From Reticulitermes lucifugus (Eukaryota > Arthropoda > Insecta > Blattodea > Rhinotermitidae), in assembly GCA_026260175.1 (NCBI GenBank), contig JAKCWW010011247.1, positions 1-20,263 of the forward strand: a stretch of DNA of 20,263 bases. The letters run 5' to 3'. Below, piece by piece: positions 1 through 13,000 of this stretch; the first letter of the stretch is position 1; each line of letters starts with the position of its first letter. Position numbers and translations under genes: made by a program. The notes below the pieces were generated by a model. The model had not been told where the DNA came from. It did not search any database and was given only the letters and a program-made list of their open reading frames with translations.

Positions 1-780
1 TTTTTTAGCCCTCTAAAACTGTAAAAAGGGTGCGCATTAGATTCGAGAATATACGGTAATTGAGTTCATGCCAGGATGAATGCAATCCATGCTTCATGCT
101 CAGGGATTCTGGATATCATGTGAATAGTCCCAGGCCTCAAAACCAGCCTATTTTGCAGATAAAGTTGTGTGTTTACAGACGTGCGAATACAGCCCTTCAG
201 ATCGGAAACAAATTACTGAAATAGATACAAATATGTACTTCACTCGCACTTTCAGCCTCACTAGCGCAGCAGAAATAGCTTTGAAACATAGTTACATAAT
301 GTAACTGCACACTTTAAATTGATATTTGTGCAAACAGTGTGCACCCCCCCTACTCCCACTCAGATCTTGTGCCAATGCCAAGTCTCAAACTTGCATATTC
401 GATCCCTGAAGGACACTAGCCTTCATATCTTGTTTGCTTGGGTTTGAGTGGATATGGATGTTCAAATAAAATTTGTCTGTGCTTACCATGGATTCTATTC
501 ACTGTCTTAGAAAAGTAATGAACTTTTAATCCGTGTTTATGTTAAAATTAGACAAAACATATTGGGGTCTTCGGTGAGTAGATATCAGGTATACATAACT
601 AATGAATGGAAGGCAGAGAGAACCCACAAATAGTCAGATACAGCAAAATTATGTATGATGGAAATTATGATGGCAGATGCATGTTTACATCATTTCTGAT
701 TCAGAACTTGGAAAATTATATGTGCACTTAATTTTTGTTGCACAGAGTATTCTTTATATATGGTGTGTACTGTTCTTTAG
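1..780 (+). other. 3' part of an upstream intron
   Basis: No conserved open frame is seen. The sequence ends in a pyrimidine-rich acceptor feeding exon 1. Bases 1-60 carry GGGTGCGCATTAGATTCGAG, which resembles transposon-terminal sequence, but no matching second end is visible. The beta-spectrin exon that should precede ELALREE is not in this stretch. Confidence 0.8.
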
Positions 781-1068
781 GGAGCTTGCTCTGCGTGAGG
801 AGCTGATCCGACAAGAGAAATTGGAGCAGTTGGCAGCAAGGTTCAACCGAAAGGCCAGCATGCGTGAGACTTGGCTGAGTGAAAACCAGCGTCTTGTTTC
901 TCAGGATAACTTTGGTTTTGACCTTGCGGCTGTTGAAGCGGCTGCAAAGAAACATGAGGCCATCGAGACTGATATCTTCGCATATGAAGAACGTGTCCAG
1001 GCTGTTGTTGCAGTTTCTCAGGAACTGGAGGCAGAGAACTATCATGACATTGACCGAATTAATGCCAG
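781..1068 (+). CDS. beta-Spec: beta-spectrin exon 1 of window (repeat 2)
   Basis: The acceptor TTCTTTAG ends at 780. Base 781 is the third base of a codon begun in the upstream exon. Residues 1-95 start [20 protein letters not shown] and contain [20 protein letters not shown], which is almost invariant in beta-spectrins. The exon ends at NA plus the first two bases of an Arg codon, before donor GTACAG. It encodes most of repeat 2. The alpha-beta dimer nucleation site is known to lie in the first repeats of beta-spectrin, so this region is probably under strong constraint. Confidence 0.95.
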
Positions 1069-4000
1069 GTACAGGGAATGGATGATACATGATTTGAGAT
1101 TGAGTCTTGTTGGAGTCAAAGCATAGAAGTCTGTAACAAAGTAAGGATGTAGAATACTGAGTTGTTCCACCATCCACCCCCCTTGTTACTGCACAAAACT
1201 GTGTCAGGTTTAATGTTTATCATCGTTTGAGATCATGTGCTGGTCTCAAATGTACTGGCAAATGGTCCAGCATGCCGTATGCTGATCTCTGTGTGTTTAC
1301 ATGGTAGCAGTTTTAAATGTCTTGCTAAGCCAGAAAAACTCAGGCCATCACGAGATAAAATTGGCATTTAAGTTCATCTCGTAAAGGTTAATTGAAATGA
1401 AATCTTATTATAAATGATACATCATAATAACTTGAGATGGATAAGGCTATGTCCAGCTTGCAGGTGCTTGCATACTTGTGCAAACATCTCATGTTTGTGT
1501 GGCACGCATGGCAGCAGCTGGCTAGTAACACAGAGGCATCACTGTGAGTATAGTCTGTTTGTGCTGGAAAATAATGCCTTAATTAAGTGGTATAAAGAGG
1601 CACAACAAACATGATGTATTTAAGAGTCATTATCAGAAACGTAAGAAACCAGAGCCATAGTTGTAGCAAAGTTGGTATCAATACATCCAATATTCCTTAT
1701 TGCTACTGTTCACTGTAGTGACCAGGAAGCAGCAGACAAGCAAGCTTGGTCACTGCTTCATACCATAATGTCTGTTTTAAATGTACACACACTACAAGCT
1801 ATGGCACAGGACAGCCCCATTTATATATGTGTGTGTCCGCGCACTTGAGTGAGGGATTATGTTTACCCTGGAGGCTGGCACACAAGACATAGCCTAAGAG
1901 GTGAATGGGCGTGTAGCTTGTATGGGGAAGGTGAGAAACACACAGATTTCAGTTGAAAATTCTGAAGGGAAGAGACTGATTTTGATAGCAATATGAAATA
2001 ATAAGTTTATGTGTTTAGATGCATCTGATTTCCATGTATACGAGTACGTGCAATGAGAACATGAATGCTGGCAGTAACTAAATTACTCTTTACAGATTTT
2101 ATGTTTATATCGGCATCTTTAATATTTACGTAAGAACTGTGTTACTCGTTTTGGTGCATACAGGAAGGACAATGTGTTGCGTCTGTGGAACTACCTGCTG
2201 GAACTTCTGCGTGCCAGGCGCATGAGGCTGGAGCTGTCACTCCAATTGCAGCAGAATTTCCAGGAGATGCTTTATATCCTGGATTCGATGGAGGAGCTGA
2301 AGTTACGTTTGCTATCAGACGACTATGGCAAACACCTTATGGGTGTGGAGGATCTGCTGCAGAAACACTCATTGGTGGAGGCCGATATCAATGTGCTGGG
2401 AGAACGTGTGAAGGCAGTGGTGCAACAGTCCCAGCGCTTCCTTGACCAAGAGACAACAGAAGGATACAGACCATGTGACCCTGCCATCATTGTGGAGCGT
2501 GTACAGCAGCTTGAGGTTAGAACACCACATTACATATAAAAGGCAGGGTCCTTCTACAGGTGTGAGGTGCAGGACAATTCTTTTTGTTTTGTCGGGTGGT
2601 TTAGCTAAAAATGTAAGAACTACAAGGGATTGTCTGTTACAGTACATTTTGACAACTATGTTTTAATACCACTGCCATTTAGTTCAGTATTTTTATCCTT
2701 TTGTGCCTACCTGAGGATCTAAAAATTGAATACCCTTACCTGCTATTTTGTATGGGTATTAAACTTGGAGTTGTACCTTCATAGCAGAACAGTTTTTGTT
2801 TGATGGTGTAGCAGAACAGGATGCTAAGGAGAATTTATGGATGCAAGAGAGAGAAGGCATAACAGTAGGATAGAGGAAGCTGTATAATGATGAACTTCAT
2901 AATTTGTATTTTTCATGAATTATTTTTGGGTGGCCAGCTCGAGTTGGAAGAGATGAGCAGGACGTGTAGCATGGATGGTGTGTGATAAATGTGTGCAAGG
3001 TTTTAAGAAAGCCCAAGGGAAATGGATGATCAGGGAGATACAGGCTTAGATGGGGAGTAGGTAAGATGGATCTTGAGCAATAGGATGATGTGAGGGTGTG
3101 AACTAGATTTTCATGAGTAATATTAGGTTTCACTGGCAGGCTTTTGTGAATAAGGTAATTATCTTTTGTGGTACATAATGATGGAGAATTTTTTTTGAGC
3201 ACCTGAGTAACTTAACAGCTTCTCAGGAAGGACTCTGTTGTACAGAGATCATTACTTATTGATCTTGGAATTTGCTTACACGCTGAATGAAAAAGGTTTT
3301 CAGCTCTTCTGCTCTTCAAAGTGTGTGTGAACTAAATAAGCCATCTGGCCATTTGATAACTGAGCTGTTCACATGGATTAATGGGTAAGCATTGGATTCA
3401 CTTACATTTCCAGTTGAGAACATTGTTGGTAGTGTCTCAGTTTTTTCTTTTGTATTTTTTCCCTTCGTCTGTTATTGTAAAGACTGTTTTCTTGAGAAAG
3501 TACTAATATTTTGGTACAGTGTACATCAACTCACAATTTTATGGATATGTCTCAGTGGAGAAAGTGTTAAAGGAATCTTTTTATGCCTTTATTGTTGGGT
3601 GTTGTTTTTTGTGGGGTTTTGGCTCGTGGTGTCCTTCAGATGTTCTATGCTTCAATGGTTATTTTTCACGTGAGATATTAATATTAGCAAATATTTTTAC
3701 GTTGCTTTCCCACAAACCAAAATTTGTATCATCAACATGGTTTTCACTTCAGTACTGCCTTTACTTCTACATTTGATCTGTAGTGGAATGTCCAGTGGAA
3801 TATTGACCTTTGAGAATTTAAATTAAATGTGTGAATATAATGACAAGAAATTCAGCTCCAGTTTTATCTGTTCTTGGTAAGTTACATCAGTATCCAAAAA
3901 AAATCAAAATTGTCTAACCAATTTGAATATCGCTGACTCATCACAAACACTGGATTATGCAGCCATTACTTTGTGCTTAAAAACATACTGATTGAAACAG

Positions 4001-7000
4001 CATGGAGAACAAACTGGGTGTATGGTATTAATAAATATGGTTAGGCCAAGCATGATGTATTCTTTGAAATATTAGGTTGTCGTGGCAGATGCCATGTGTT
4101 TTTGTAGAACGGTAGTGATGTTTAGGGATAATGTGCCTTTTTGGTAGTTAGTTAGATTACGTTATATATTATGAATTACTGTTCAGTAATTGAAAATTTA
4201 TGTACTGAATTTTGTTGTTGTAGGATGCTTATGCTGAGTTGGTGAAATTGGCAGTGGAACGCCGAGCCCGGTTGGATGAGAGCCGCAAACTGTGGCAGTT
4301 CTACTGGGACATGGCAGATGAGGAGAACTGGATAAAAGAGAAGGAGCAGATAGTGACTAATGGGGACATTGGTCATGACCTTACTACAATCAACCTTCTC
4401 CTGTCAAAGCACAAGGTAGATCAATCAGCATAGCAGCAAATGGTAGCATTTTTGGTAGGAGTAGAATATACACTTCCATTACACATGTTGCTATTCAGCA
4501 TGTAAGGCCCAACATGACAGTTCATGGGCTGATTAAGAAGGCAACATATATGATTAGAAAATCTGTAGGTTAGTTGTGTTAGATTATTACTTCTGCTAGT
4601 GGTGTTGCTGTAATAGAAAACATCTGCTTAAGTCTTCTGAAACCCTTTCTAAGTTTCCAGCTGACTTAAAACCATGTGCTTTTGAGCATTCCTTGAATTT
4701 GAGGTGTTACAAGTCATGATCAGACGGCCTGTACTCAAATTTAATATTATTTATTCTGTGCATTGTGTTTGTAATTGTTTATACACACGAACATATGCAC
4801 ACAATAAAATCACAAGTTATCCCTAAAAATTAACTCTTACATGTTTCAGCAATAAATCACCATCTTTAGGGAGATGTAAATGCAAAGGCATATGTAATAC
4901 TAAAACATCAATTTTACATGTACAGTGTTAAATATATATAAAATAGCAGCTATATGGATATAATGGCTAGTATGATGACATATACTTCGTTAAAATTCAT
5001 TGATATGCCATGTTTATATGTATACAAACATCTAATATTGACGTTTTTGGTCCAGAAGGATCAAGTCTCTGTGCCGTATATTGATATGTCCTGTGTAGGG
5101 AGGTGTTGCACACAATACATTGTTTTGTGTTGTTTCTGAAATTATATTCTTATATTTTTGTGTTTACAGGCCCTTGAGAATGAGATAGGTAGTCATCACC
5201 CACAGCTGATGTCAGTAGTTGCCGTAGGAGATGATCTTGTGCAGCGTCGACACTTTGGTGCAGACCGCATCCAGGATCGATTGCAAGAGATTCTGGGAAT
5301 GTGGCAACGTCTGATAGATGCAGCAGCCTATAGACGTAAGAGATTGGAGGAGGCTGTTGACTTCCATCAGGTGGGTAGAGTAAGTAGTTAATGAACTTGA
5401 GAATTGTGATAGTATTATTGCTCGTAATGGTTTTCTTTGCAGTTCTTTGCAGATGCAGATGATGTGGACATCTGGATGCTGGACACACTAAGGCTAGTGT
5501 CAAGTGAAGATGTAGGTCGTGATGAAGCAAATGTGCAATCTCTTCTCAAGAAACACAAGGATGTAACGGATGAACTGAAAAATTACAGCTCTGTTATTGA
5601 GACACTACATATGCAGGCAGAACAACTTGGAGAACAGGATAGACAGGCTCCAGAGGTGAGCATCTGAGTGCAAGTGACAAATTGTAGCCCTATTTCTGCA
5701 GACCATTAGTAGCCTGCCTTTTTATGACTGAAGGTGATGTCATAATAGCTGCACTGTATGGTAGTGGGAATTTGTTAGTGTGTAAAGTAATGGCAGAAGT
5801 TATGCATACTGTTCTGGTCTGGTATATTTTTTTTCTAACTTTATACATATTTTCTATATCACTGTTGGTATAATATGTATGTACGTTGTTAATTAACATC
5901 TTCAAAATATGTCAACACTAGACACACCCGAGAAAACTGAATGTCCACTAAAGTCAGTGCCAGTATATAAAGTAATTAATGGGTGGCCATATAAATCTGG
6001 GGTGTTTGCAGAGTACAGTGGGCACTTGATTCCGGTGCCTAAGGGTTAATGAGTACGTGGCATAGGCTGAACGTACAGGCAAGCTAACACAGGAACAGTG
6101 AGGAACGTAAAAGTTCCAACATCAGTGAATTATATCACAAGACAGGAAAATATATGAAGATGCTAGTGTTTAGTGTGTAATTTTCTAATAAATTTTTAAC
6201 TAACTAATTTTTGTGACAACTGTATGGCATCAGAGGCTGTATGATCACAGTCCTTTTTAAATTATGCCACGTCATTTTATCAGCACAAAGACCATGGAGA
6301 TTTCTGGGGTGGGACACTAAAAATATTCAGCTTTAGTTAATGTAAGTTTTTTTTGAAGAATGTGAATTAATACACATGGAAACTGCACAGAATATACAAG
6401 TATTATAAATATTCAAGCAATTTCCATACATATGACTTTTTTTACTTAATTTGTTTTACTTACTTTGTTTACTTAATATTGCTTAGAAAGGGACTGGTAT
6501 GTTTTCTGAAGCAGACGTAATGTGACGTCAGTAGTGTAGTGTAATTTAAATTGCAGAGTATAGTTGTGGCATTTATTAATCTTCTTGCCATTGTTTACAC
6601 TGGACTGGGACAGATTTTTCTCTGGTAATTCATTTTCCCATGGCAGTCTTGATTCCACCATTGATTCATACACGTGTCGTTATTACCACTGCCATCACAT
6701 CATTAGTGGGACTTATATCATAGACCATTTGGAAACATTTTTGTTGGACTTATAATTGAAAAACTAGCATTATATGTTTATTTTATACATGGTTACATTT
6801 TAAACTTATCCTATTTCTAGGTATATATGAAGATCAAAATGATATTCTGTTTTAACAAGAGCTGCGTGTAGTTTGTGAGGTGTGCAGGTATCTTGATACT
6901 TTGTCCCAATTCTTATTTTCAGGTTGTTGAACGTCTTGCAAGTATAGATCATCGATATAAGGAATTGCTGGAGCTTGCAAAACTCCGTAAACAACGATTG

Positions 7001-10000
7001 CTGGATGCACTTTCCTTGTATAAGTTGCTGAGCGAGTCAGATGGTGTTGAGCAGTGGATAGGCGAGAAGGTTAGCATTGCCTTTTTCTTTGTCTTCTTAT
7101 GTTGATATCTGTCTGAAGTTAGTAGTTTATGCAGTTCAGTATAAATTCTGTTTTGATAATTGGGGAAGTTGCAGCAAAACTGAAGGAATTCTGCATGTTC
7201 AGATTATTTCCAACTAGTAATTGATTTTCAGGGTTGAATGCAACATGGGTATTTCCAAATTTTTTGTATTATCCTTTGTTTTTAATTGTTTGTATTATTT
7301 GCTCTTTTCATTACTGGTGGCATTTGAGTGGTCACTATATGTGCAGGAAGTTTCTTTCCATTTACTGAACTTCACGTATTTTGTGATAGAGGAACATTGA
7401 CTGTTTGTTCTTAGGATCGTATGCTGCAGACCATGGTCCCAGCAAAGGATATAGAAGATGTGGAAATCATGAAACATCGTTATGATGGCTTTGAGAAAGA
7501 AATGAATGCTAATGCATCACGTGTAGCTGTGGTGAACCAGCTGGCACGACAGCTGCTGCACGTTGAGCACCCCAACTCTGAGCAGATAGTAGCACGACAA
7601 AATCAGGTATGGTGTTATGTAACATTATAATGGGCAGGAAAGAATCTCGAGGAATTACTGCGGTTGCAAGTACCATTTCTTGTGACAGTTGTAATACTTT
7701 AGGGAGGTTGTTTGCTTTGGGGGAGAGAAATTGCTCCATGTCTGAGCTGTAACAAACTTGATACCTTGCTGTATTATTTGATGGGAAGATGCTCACGATT
7801 CAGGTTGGGCGATGTGCCATTGGAAGACAGTCTCAAGGGGCTGTCACATTCTCATGAATACCTAACATCATAGTCATCATCATCATCATCATCATCATCA
7901 TCGTCATCGTCGTCCTCCTCCTCCTCCTCCTCCTTCCCTTCCTCCTTCCCATCCTCCTCCTTCCCTCCTCTTCCTCCTCCTCCTCCTCCTCCTCCTCCTC
8001 CTCAATCAGTGATGCTGGCCTGTTGTTTCATGAAGGGAAACCATCCATCCATTCAAGTTAGCAATAATTACAGCTATCCATAAAATTTAGAATATTTGTC
8101 ATAACTCACACTTAATATACCCCTGCCAGTGGCTGAAACTGGGTATTTGTCAAATGCACGTTTACTCCCTGAGAATGAACAGTACTGTTTTTCTGTTAAC
8201 TGTCCATAATTGTTGTGACATTACTGTTCAAAGCTTCTGTTTCACAGTCCTCTTGGTCTCGCATGTCAGAAGTATCTGTATATAACTCACTTGTCAGACA
8301 AAGTATGACATATTCCCAATTGTTGTACACATACTGCCAGAAGTTATGAATGAAAATAAAGCACATACCTGAATTAGTGGTTGCTGTCTTTTGAGTCTTT
8401 ATGGTTCAGTACCAGTAATGTTGAAGGCATAAGAGAACCAGATCAGCTGACACACTTCTACTTGTTATAGCATAGGAAGATGTTAGTACATGTCCCATCA
8501 ATAGCATGTTGGATAAAAGTCATGTCTTTCTATGTGGCTTATTGGCAAACTGTTGGAATAAATCTCATTGCATTTCCTACCAGCCATCAATTTTTGTTTT
8601 TCAGAAACTCTTTGATGTGTTTATTAAATTGGAAGCATTTGGAGCACTGTTAAGTGCTCCCAATTTCTACCACTTTGTGTAAATAGACATAACCATAACC
8701 ATAAGTTTATAAACAAATGAGCTGTAGTTTGGGTTGGGTGCCTGGAAAAGAGCAAGTGTCAAATGTTTATGTTAGCAGATGGAACCACATGATTGGTCAC
8801 CCCCCAGTTTATGGACTTACGAGTATGTGTGAAGGTTTTATATTTCATTTTGTATCTGAGGTTAGAAAATGTGTTATTTAAATGAAAATTGTTGTAGTAC
8901 AGTAGTGTGGAGTCATGAAATTATTATTCATAACAACTTCCACGACAGTTTCAGGATAGAATAAAACTTCTTGTTGTTGACACAGTTTTAATGCATTATA
9001 ATGAACAATGATTCTCATTCTGAGTCAGTATAGTGGGGAGTAATGTGGTGTGACAAAAGTGCTTGGACAGAAATGTGTTCAGTCCCTGGCTTGTGATAAA
9101 GTTTCTCATGTGTGTTGCAGTAGTACTTGCCTGACACAAATGGTGGCCTAAAAGCATTTCAAGCATGTAGCTCAGAAATGTTGAATATTTGTTATTTGCT
9201 TATAGAATTTACTTTCATAGTGGACTTGTCACATTGTTTCATGAGGATTTTTTTAACTTAACAGTAATGTAGGTAATTGTAGTTCTTTCTCTGTCCAGTT
9301 GAATCATGAATGGGCTGATCTTCGGGAGAAGGCTGAAGCCAAACGTGATGAACTGAATTCGGCCCATGGAGTGCAAACATTCCACATTGAATGCCGTGAG
9401 ACATTATCTTGGATAGAAGACAAAAAGAGAATCTTGCAGTCTACTGACAGCCTGGAGATGGATCTGACTGGCATCATGACTCTGCAGGTTTCTTACACAA
9501 TTGTGTCTGTTCATATAGTTAATTTCATTGATATTATTCCTAACATATAGTCATGCCCCATATTTGATGTTCCCACTTTTTGTTTTATATGATTTTATGC
9601 ACTTTCTTAAGGTACTGGCAAAATGCCCATAAGAACAGTGTTAAATTTTGATATGTTTTACATTTCCTCAGCTTTACATTTTTCTGGAATTCATGCTTCA
9701 TTTTTCTAGCCCTGACTTTGAAAATATACCAGATTTTATGTCTTGTAGTTTAATTGTCAGGATTTTTATTCTAGCCAAGAGATGCTGCTAAATGTTAGGT
9801 CCACATAACAGATAGAAGCGCACATTTGACGCTTCTGCTTTTGAGAAGAAGTGGCACCCAGCAGTCTGTGCTAGTGTTACCAAAAAACGTGCATAGCTGT
9901 CAGCAACTTACACTGGTCCCACAAATTAAATGTTAAAGTACTTGTGTTTCCTGTGTAGATGGTATTGGGATTGATAGGGTGGACATCTGGTTTGAATTTA

Positions 10001-13000
10001 TCAACTGTGATCAATTGTATATGCTGGTATATTTCTTCGTGTTGCTTGTCAGTCTGTTAAGCTAGTGTCATGATTGGCAATTTGTAAGTCATAATTAGGG
10101 GAAGATATAATCAGTCTCATAGCCAAAATTACGCTGTGGGTTAAGGTTAATTTCACAGTAGAGGGTGAGATATGGATGAAGGAAAGCCAAAATAATTTAC
10201 AGTGCCTTACAGAACAGCATTTTAGCAAAAGTTGACGCACATATTGAAACGTATGTTGACCTGGCATTAGAGTGAGGACTTTAGATTGCACATCAAACAC
10301 AATCATGAACAACTGTGATGCATTTGAAGGAAGTTACATTGAGAGATCGAGAGAGAGAGAGAGTACGTTGACTTGTTGCATTTACATTGTTAATGTTGAA
10401 ATGTCTCTATTTTAAATGGCTTGTCAAAGTTTTGTCTTAAGGGAACTCACATTGTTTTAGACTACATAATTTTCATTTCCCAGATTTGACCTTTTCTTGG
10501 TTTTACATTCAGTTTGAAATGATCCATACAGAACTGTAAAATAGGGGTTTCACTGTAGTTGGTAACAGTAACAGCTGAATAGGTTTGGGCCTATATTGAC
10601 CCCACAGTATGTCAGGAACTTACTCACTTCCAGTAAACCTCAATGAATCAACAGATACATTCTAACTAGCAGTGTTGTTTTTGGTTTGTTTGTGTTGTGG
10701 ATATGGAATCCAATAATATTTATTCCTATATAATTATCATGTGTTGAGAATTGTTCATATTGTTAAAATTCTATGAAGGGACCAGAAAATGATGGTTGGG
10801 CTACACAGTAGTCGTCCTAGATAAGTTCTGATCATCGCTGGTGTTCAGCATTTAAAACCAGATTAACAGAAATTGAAGCATTATTGAGTACTCACATTTT
10901 CTTTGTTATTTGCATCTTTCCTACCTCATTAGCCTTATTGTTTACATATTGCTCAGCCCCGCCCCCTTTTTTCTTTCTTTCTTTCTTTCTTTGATAACAA
11001 AATTGAACCATCTACCATATGCACATTTGGCCCTGTGCAACTTTTGGCTGTTTGCAAAACTGAAGAATGCCTTGAAGGGCCACAGATATTAGACATTGTT
11101 GACATTCAGAAACATGAAGAGTATTCTAGAAGAGGGCTTCTGGCAGTGTTATGAGTGGTGGAAGTACTGATACATCAAGTGTATTGCTGTACAAGGAGGC
11201 TACTTTGAAGGTGACAGGAATGATTAGTGTATGATTATTTAGTACAGCTTTACAGGGGCATTCCAAGAACTTAATTGGCACACCTTTTATTGAGTCACAT
11301 AACCTTTCAAATTCTGTTCAGTAATACAGTAAAACCCCGATTTAATGTTCCCGCATTTAGTGAAATCCCGGATTTAGTGATGATTTTTTTCATGTCCCGA
11401 CAACACATAAACCTCCATTTAATGACAACCTCGATTTAGTGAAATATATTCTAATCCCCCAGCAATTCATTAAATAGGGGTTTTACTGTACTTCATGAGT
11501 TGTCAGTATGTAGTACTATATACAGCAAAGTTCTGTTAATATGATATCTTATAATTCGGAAATCCTGATAATCCGGCACTTGAAGAGAGTAATCCCAAGA
11601 CCAGGAGTTTTGCTTTATATCAGGAAAAAAATCAATGAAATAGGCAGATCTCAGGGACATGTTCCAGAAGGCCACCAAGAGTGGCTGTACACCAACCATT
11701 GTAAGTCGTGACCCCTTGTCTCCTACTACATCAACTTCTTCAGCTATGAAGACTCCAGAAAAACAGAAGAGGACCCTTATCTCCTGAACCAGCAGATGAA
11801 GGAGATATTCAAATGGAATACTCCTCTGATCAGTTGTGCAGCCCAAGTACAGGAGCAGTAACAAAAAATTACCAGTAAGAACTTAATGTCAGTGTACATA
11901 CTGTCCAGAATATCCGATAATCTGGCACCTGCCCAGTCCTGTGCAAGGCAGATTAACAGAATTTTGCTGTATTTTCTTCTTATACTATATGTGATATTTC
12001 TATCAAAATCTTCCATGTTGTAATATGTGGTTGTGTGTGTGTGTGTGTAGGACAGAACTGAAAGTCGGCAGTTCCTTCTTTTATGCTGCAGGTACAAATC
12101 TCTTGTTGTTGCTGAGATGTTCATGTTGCATAAGCTGCATAGTCAAGGATGTTTTCTCCTTGTAATGTCATCAAAACATGGTTGAAATATACATGGTAGA
12201 TTTTAGGGATTTTATATGTCAGAGAAGAAATGGAGAGAGGGAGCAGCGTAATTCCATTTTATGAAGCACTTTCGCTTTGTGCATTTTGTGTAGTGATTGG
12301 TGTGTATATTTGGTTTATGTAGTGCATTACTTTCAAGTTTATAGTTATATCTTCTATAAAGATAACCAAGGCTGCCAGAATGAAAACAGCTGGTTTTAAA
12401 AATCTGTCTCTGAATAGAAATGATGTGAATATAACAGGTATTTCTCCATCTGAAGTTAGTGTGTGTACTGCATTATAGCGTCGACTGTCTGGAATGGAAC
12501 GTGATCTGGCAGCTATACAGGCAAAACTGGATTCTCTAGAACAAGAGGCAGATTCAATTGGTACAGAACATCCTGACGATGCGGCTGTTATTCGTGAGAG
12601 AATTACACAGATCCAGCAGATATGGGAGCAGCTCAAACAAATGGTAGGTATTAACATTCTAGAATTGATGGGCTTGTGATTGTTTGAGGAAGATCATTAA
12701 TTTAGGCGTGTATTTAATGTTGTGTTATGTGGTTTATAGCTGAAGGAGCGTGACTCAAAATTAGAAGAGGCAGGTGACCTTCATCGGTTCCTGCGAGATC
12801 TGGATCACTTCCAGGCGTGGCTGACTAAGACTCAGACAGATGTAGCATCAGAAGACACTCCTGCTTCACTGGCTGAAGCGGAGAAACTTTTGAACCAACA
12901 TCAGAGCATCCGGGAAGAGATAGACAACTATACAGATGACTATGCAAAGATGATGGAGTATGGAGAACGCATTACTGCTGTGAGTAATTTTTATTTTTTA

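Larger units (their letters stand above)
9488..12478 (+). other. beta-spectrin intron 8 (largest complete intron)
   Basis: Phase-0 intron of 2,991 bases. The segment 11327-11969 is filled by two TA-flanked DNA-transposon derivatives. Short microsatellites lie at 10341-10363 (GA), 10967-10993 (CTTT) and 12031-12048 (TG). The region 9490-10340 shows only a small AGAAGCG/CGCTTCT hairpin near 9816. No gene was recognised. Confidence 0.85.

Noticed and set aside
677-780. Upstream extension of the exon 1 frame to an ATG at 677
   Set aside because: The residues before ELALREE do not match beta-spectrin, and a good acceptor (TTCTTTAG) lies exactly at the homology border, so this is intron read-through.
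728-1177. 149-codon open frame on the minus strand overlapping exon 1
   Set aside because: It is antisense to a strongly conserved beta-spectrin exon and its product has no family resemblance, so it is a shadow of the real coding strand.
3392-3776. Two overlapping hydrophobic plus-strand open frames in intron 2
   Set aside because: The hydrophobicity comes from T-rich intron sequence. There is no family motif or conserved context.
5150-5530. 126-codon minus-strand open frame over exons 4 and 5
   Set aside because: It spans two true exons and an intron of the + strand gene and has no recognisable product.
8681-8710. CATAACCATAACCATAA resembling telomere-type repeats
   Set aside because: Only about three units are present, and the unit does not match the insect TTAGG telomere repeat.
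9816-9840. AGAAGCG/CGCTTCT inverted repeat
   Set aside because: A 7-base stem of this kind is expected by chance in a 20-kb window, and nothing supports a function.
12259-12657. 132-codon minus-strand open frame over exon 9
   Set aside because: It covers the conserved exon on the opposite strand and is composition-driven. No motif was recognised.
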